A stretch of DNA of 14,902 bases, taken from Aminicenans sp964648465 (GTDB taxonomy: Bacteria; Acidobacteriota; Aminicenantia; Aminicenantales; Aminicenantaceae). Positions 14,854 to 14,902 of this stretch are shown here, in pieces. The notes beneath the pieces are model-generated. The model did not search any database and was not told the origin of the DNA. It saw nothing but the letters and a program-made list of their open reading frames with translations. Position numbers and translations under genes: made by a program. Numbering within the stretch: the stretch's first letter is position 1; every line of letters begins with the position of its first letter. The stretch lies in NCBI GenBank assembly GCA_964648465.1, contig CAZYMU010000046.1:1-14902 (forward strand), in the 5' to 3' direction.

Positions 14854-14902
14854 AGCAAAGTCAAAATGTCCCCCTATCAGCAAAGCAAGAATGTCCCCTT
14901 TT
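14854..14902. mobile_element. Probable insertion-sequence end (tandem terminal repeats), cut by window edge
   Basis: Two units, AGCAAAG followed by six variable bases and ATGTCCCC-type ends, lie at 14854-14873 and 14879-14898. They are spaced exactly 25 bp apart and agree at 17 of 20 positions. On the minus strand they read GGGGACATT...CTTTGCT. I associate such multiple GGGGACATT...CTTTGCT repeats with the ends of transposons that encode DDE/rve-type integrases (IS21/IS481-like), but no transposase is inside the window. Confidence 0.5.

Noticed and set aside
14847..14902. A small open frame beginning MSKQSQNVP at the right edge as a gene start
   Set aside because: It lies on the two 25-bp-spaced repeats, so the codons just reflect the repeat sequence; too short to judge.
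1..14902. tRNA, rRNA or riboswitch genes
   Set aside because: I saw no cloverleaf with TTCRANY-type arm, no rRNA-like conserved stretch and no known riboswitch core.

Overview
The window is about 40% G+C by eye and encodes mostly chromosomal housekeeping genes of a diderm (two-membrane) bacterium: an LptF/LptG lipopolysaccharide-export permease, a Ddl ligase and MltG for peptidoglycan, and a GroES/GroEL operon under a CIRCE operator. A degraded C-terminal piece of a von Willebrand A-type protein and the fused LptF-LptG remind me of Acidobacteriota / Candidatus Aminicenantes-like genomes. That placement is an impression from family resemblance and cannot be proved here.

Layout. Positions 1-407 are non-coding and hold copies of a structured dispersed repeat. 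Positions 408-2037 form a plus-strand operon: PHP phosphoesterase, CvpA-like membrane protein and small Fis-type DNA-binding protein, joined by zero spacing and then a 17-nt overlap. Next come a CIRCE element, a strong sigma70-type promoter, groES and groEL (2117-4166), closed by a clear intrinsic terminator. A single long gene at 4249-6591 fuses LptF and LptG halves. From 6599 onward nearly everything is on the minus strand: a bifunctional-nuclease (DUF151) protein with its own near-consensus promoter, a ClC chloride channel/transporter with CBS and RCK-C domains, and an endonuclease Q-type PHP protein that ends in a putative sliding-clamp motif.

Around 10614-10967 another copy of the dispersed repeat abuts the plus-strand remnant of a VWA-type gene. 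It is followed by a minus-strand gene for a secreted beta-rich protein of unknown function, preceded by two adjacent 22-bp direct repeats. The last block (12235-14724, minus) is a tightly coupled ddl-ruvX-mltG operon linking peptidoglycan precursor synthesis, RuvX/YqgF and glycan-strand termination. The final ~50 bases carry two 25-bp-spaced repeats that look like the end of an insertion sequence lying mostly outside the window.

I see no complete novel multi-gene system. The most interesting material is the structured repeat family and its link to a broken gene, the tandem operator-like repeats, the EndoQ clamp motif, the ClC substitution at the proton-glutamate position, and the LptF-LptG fusion.
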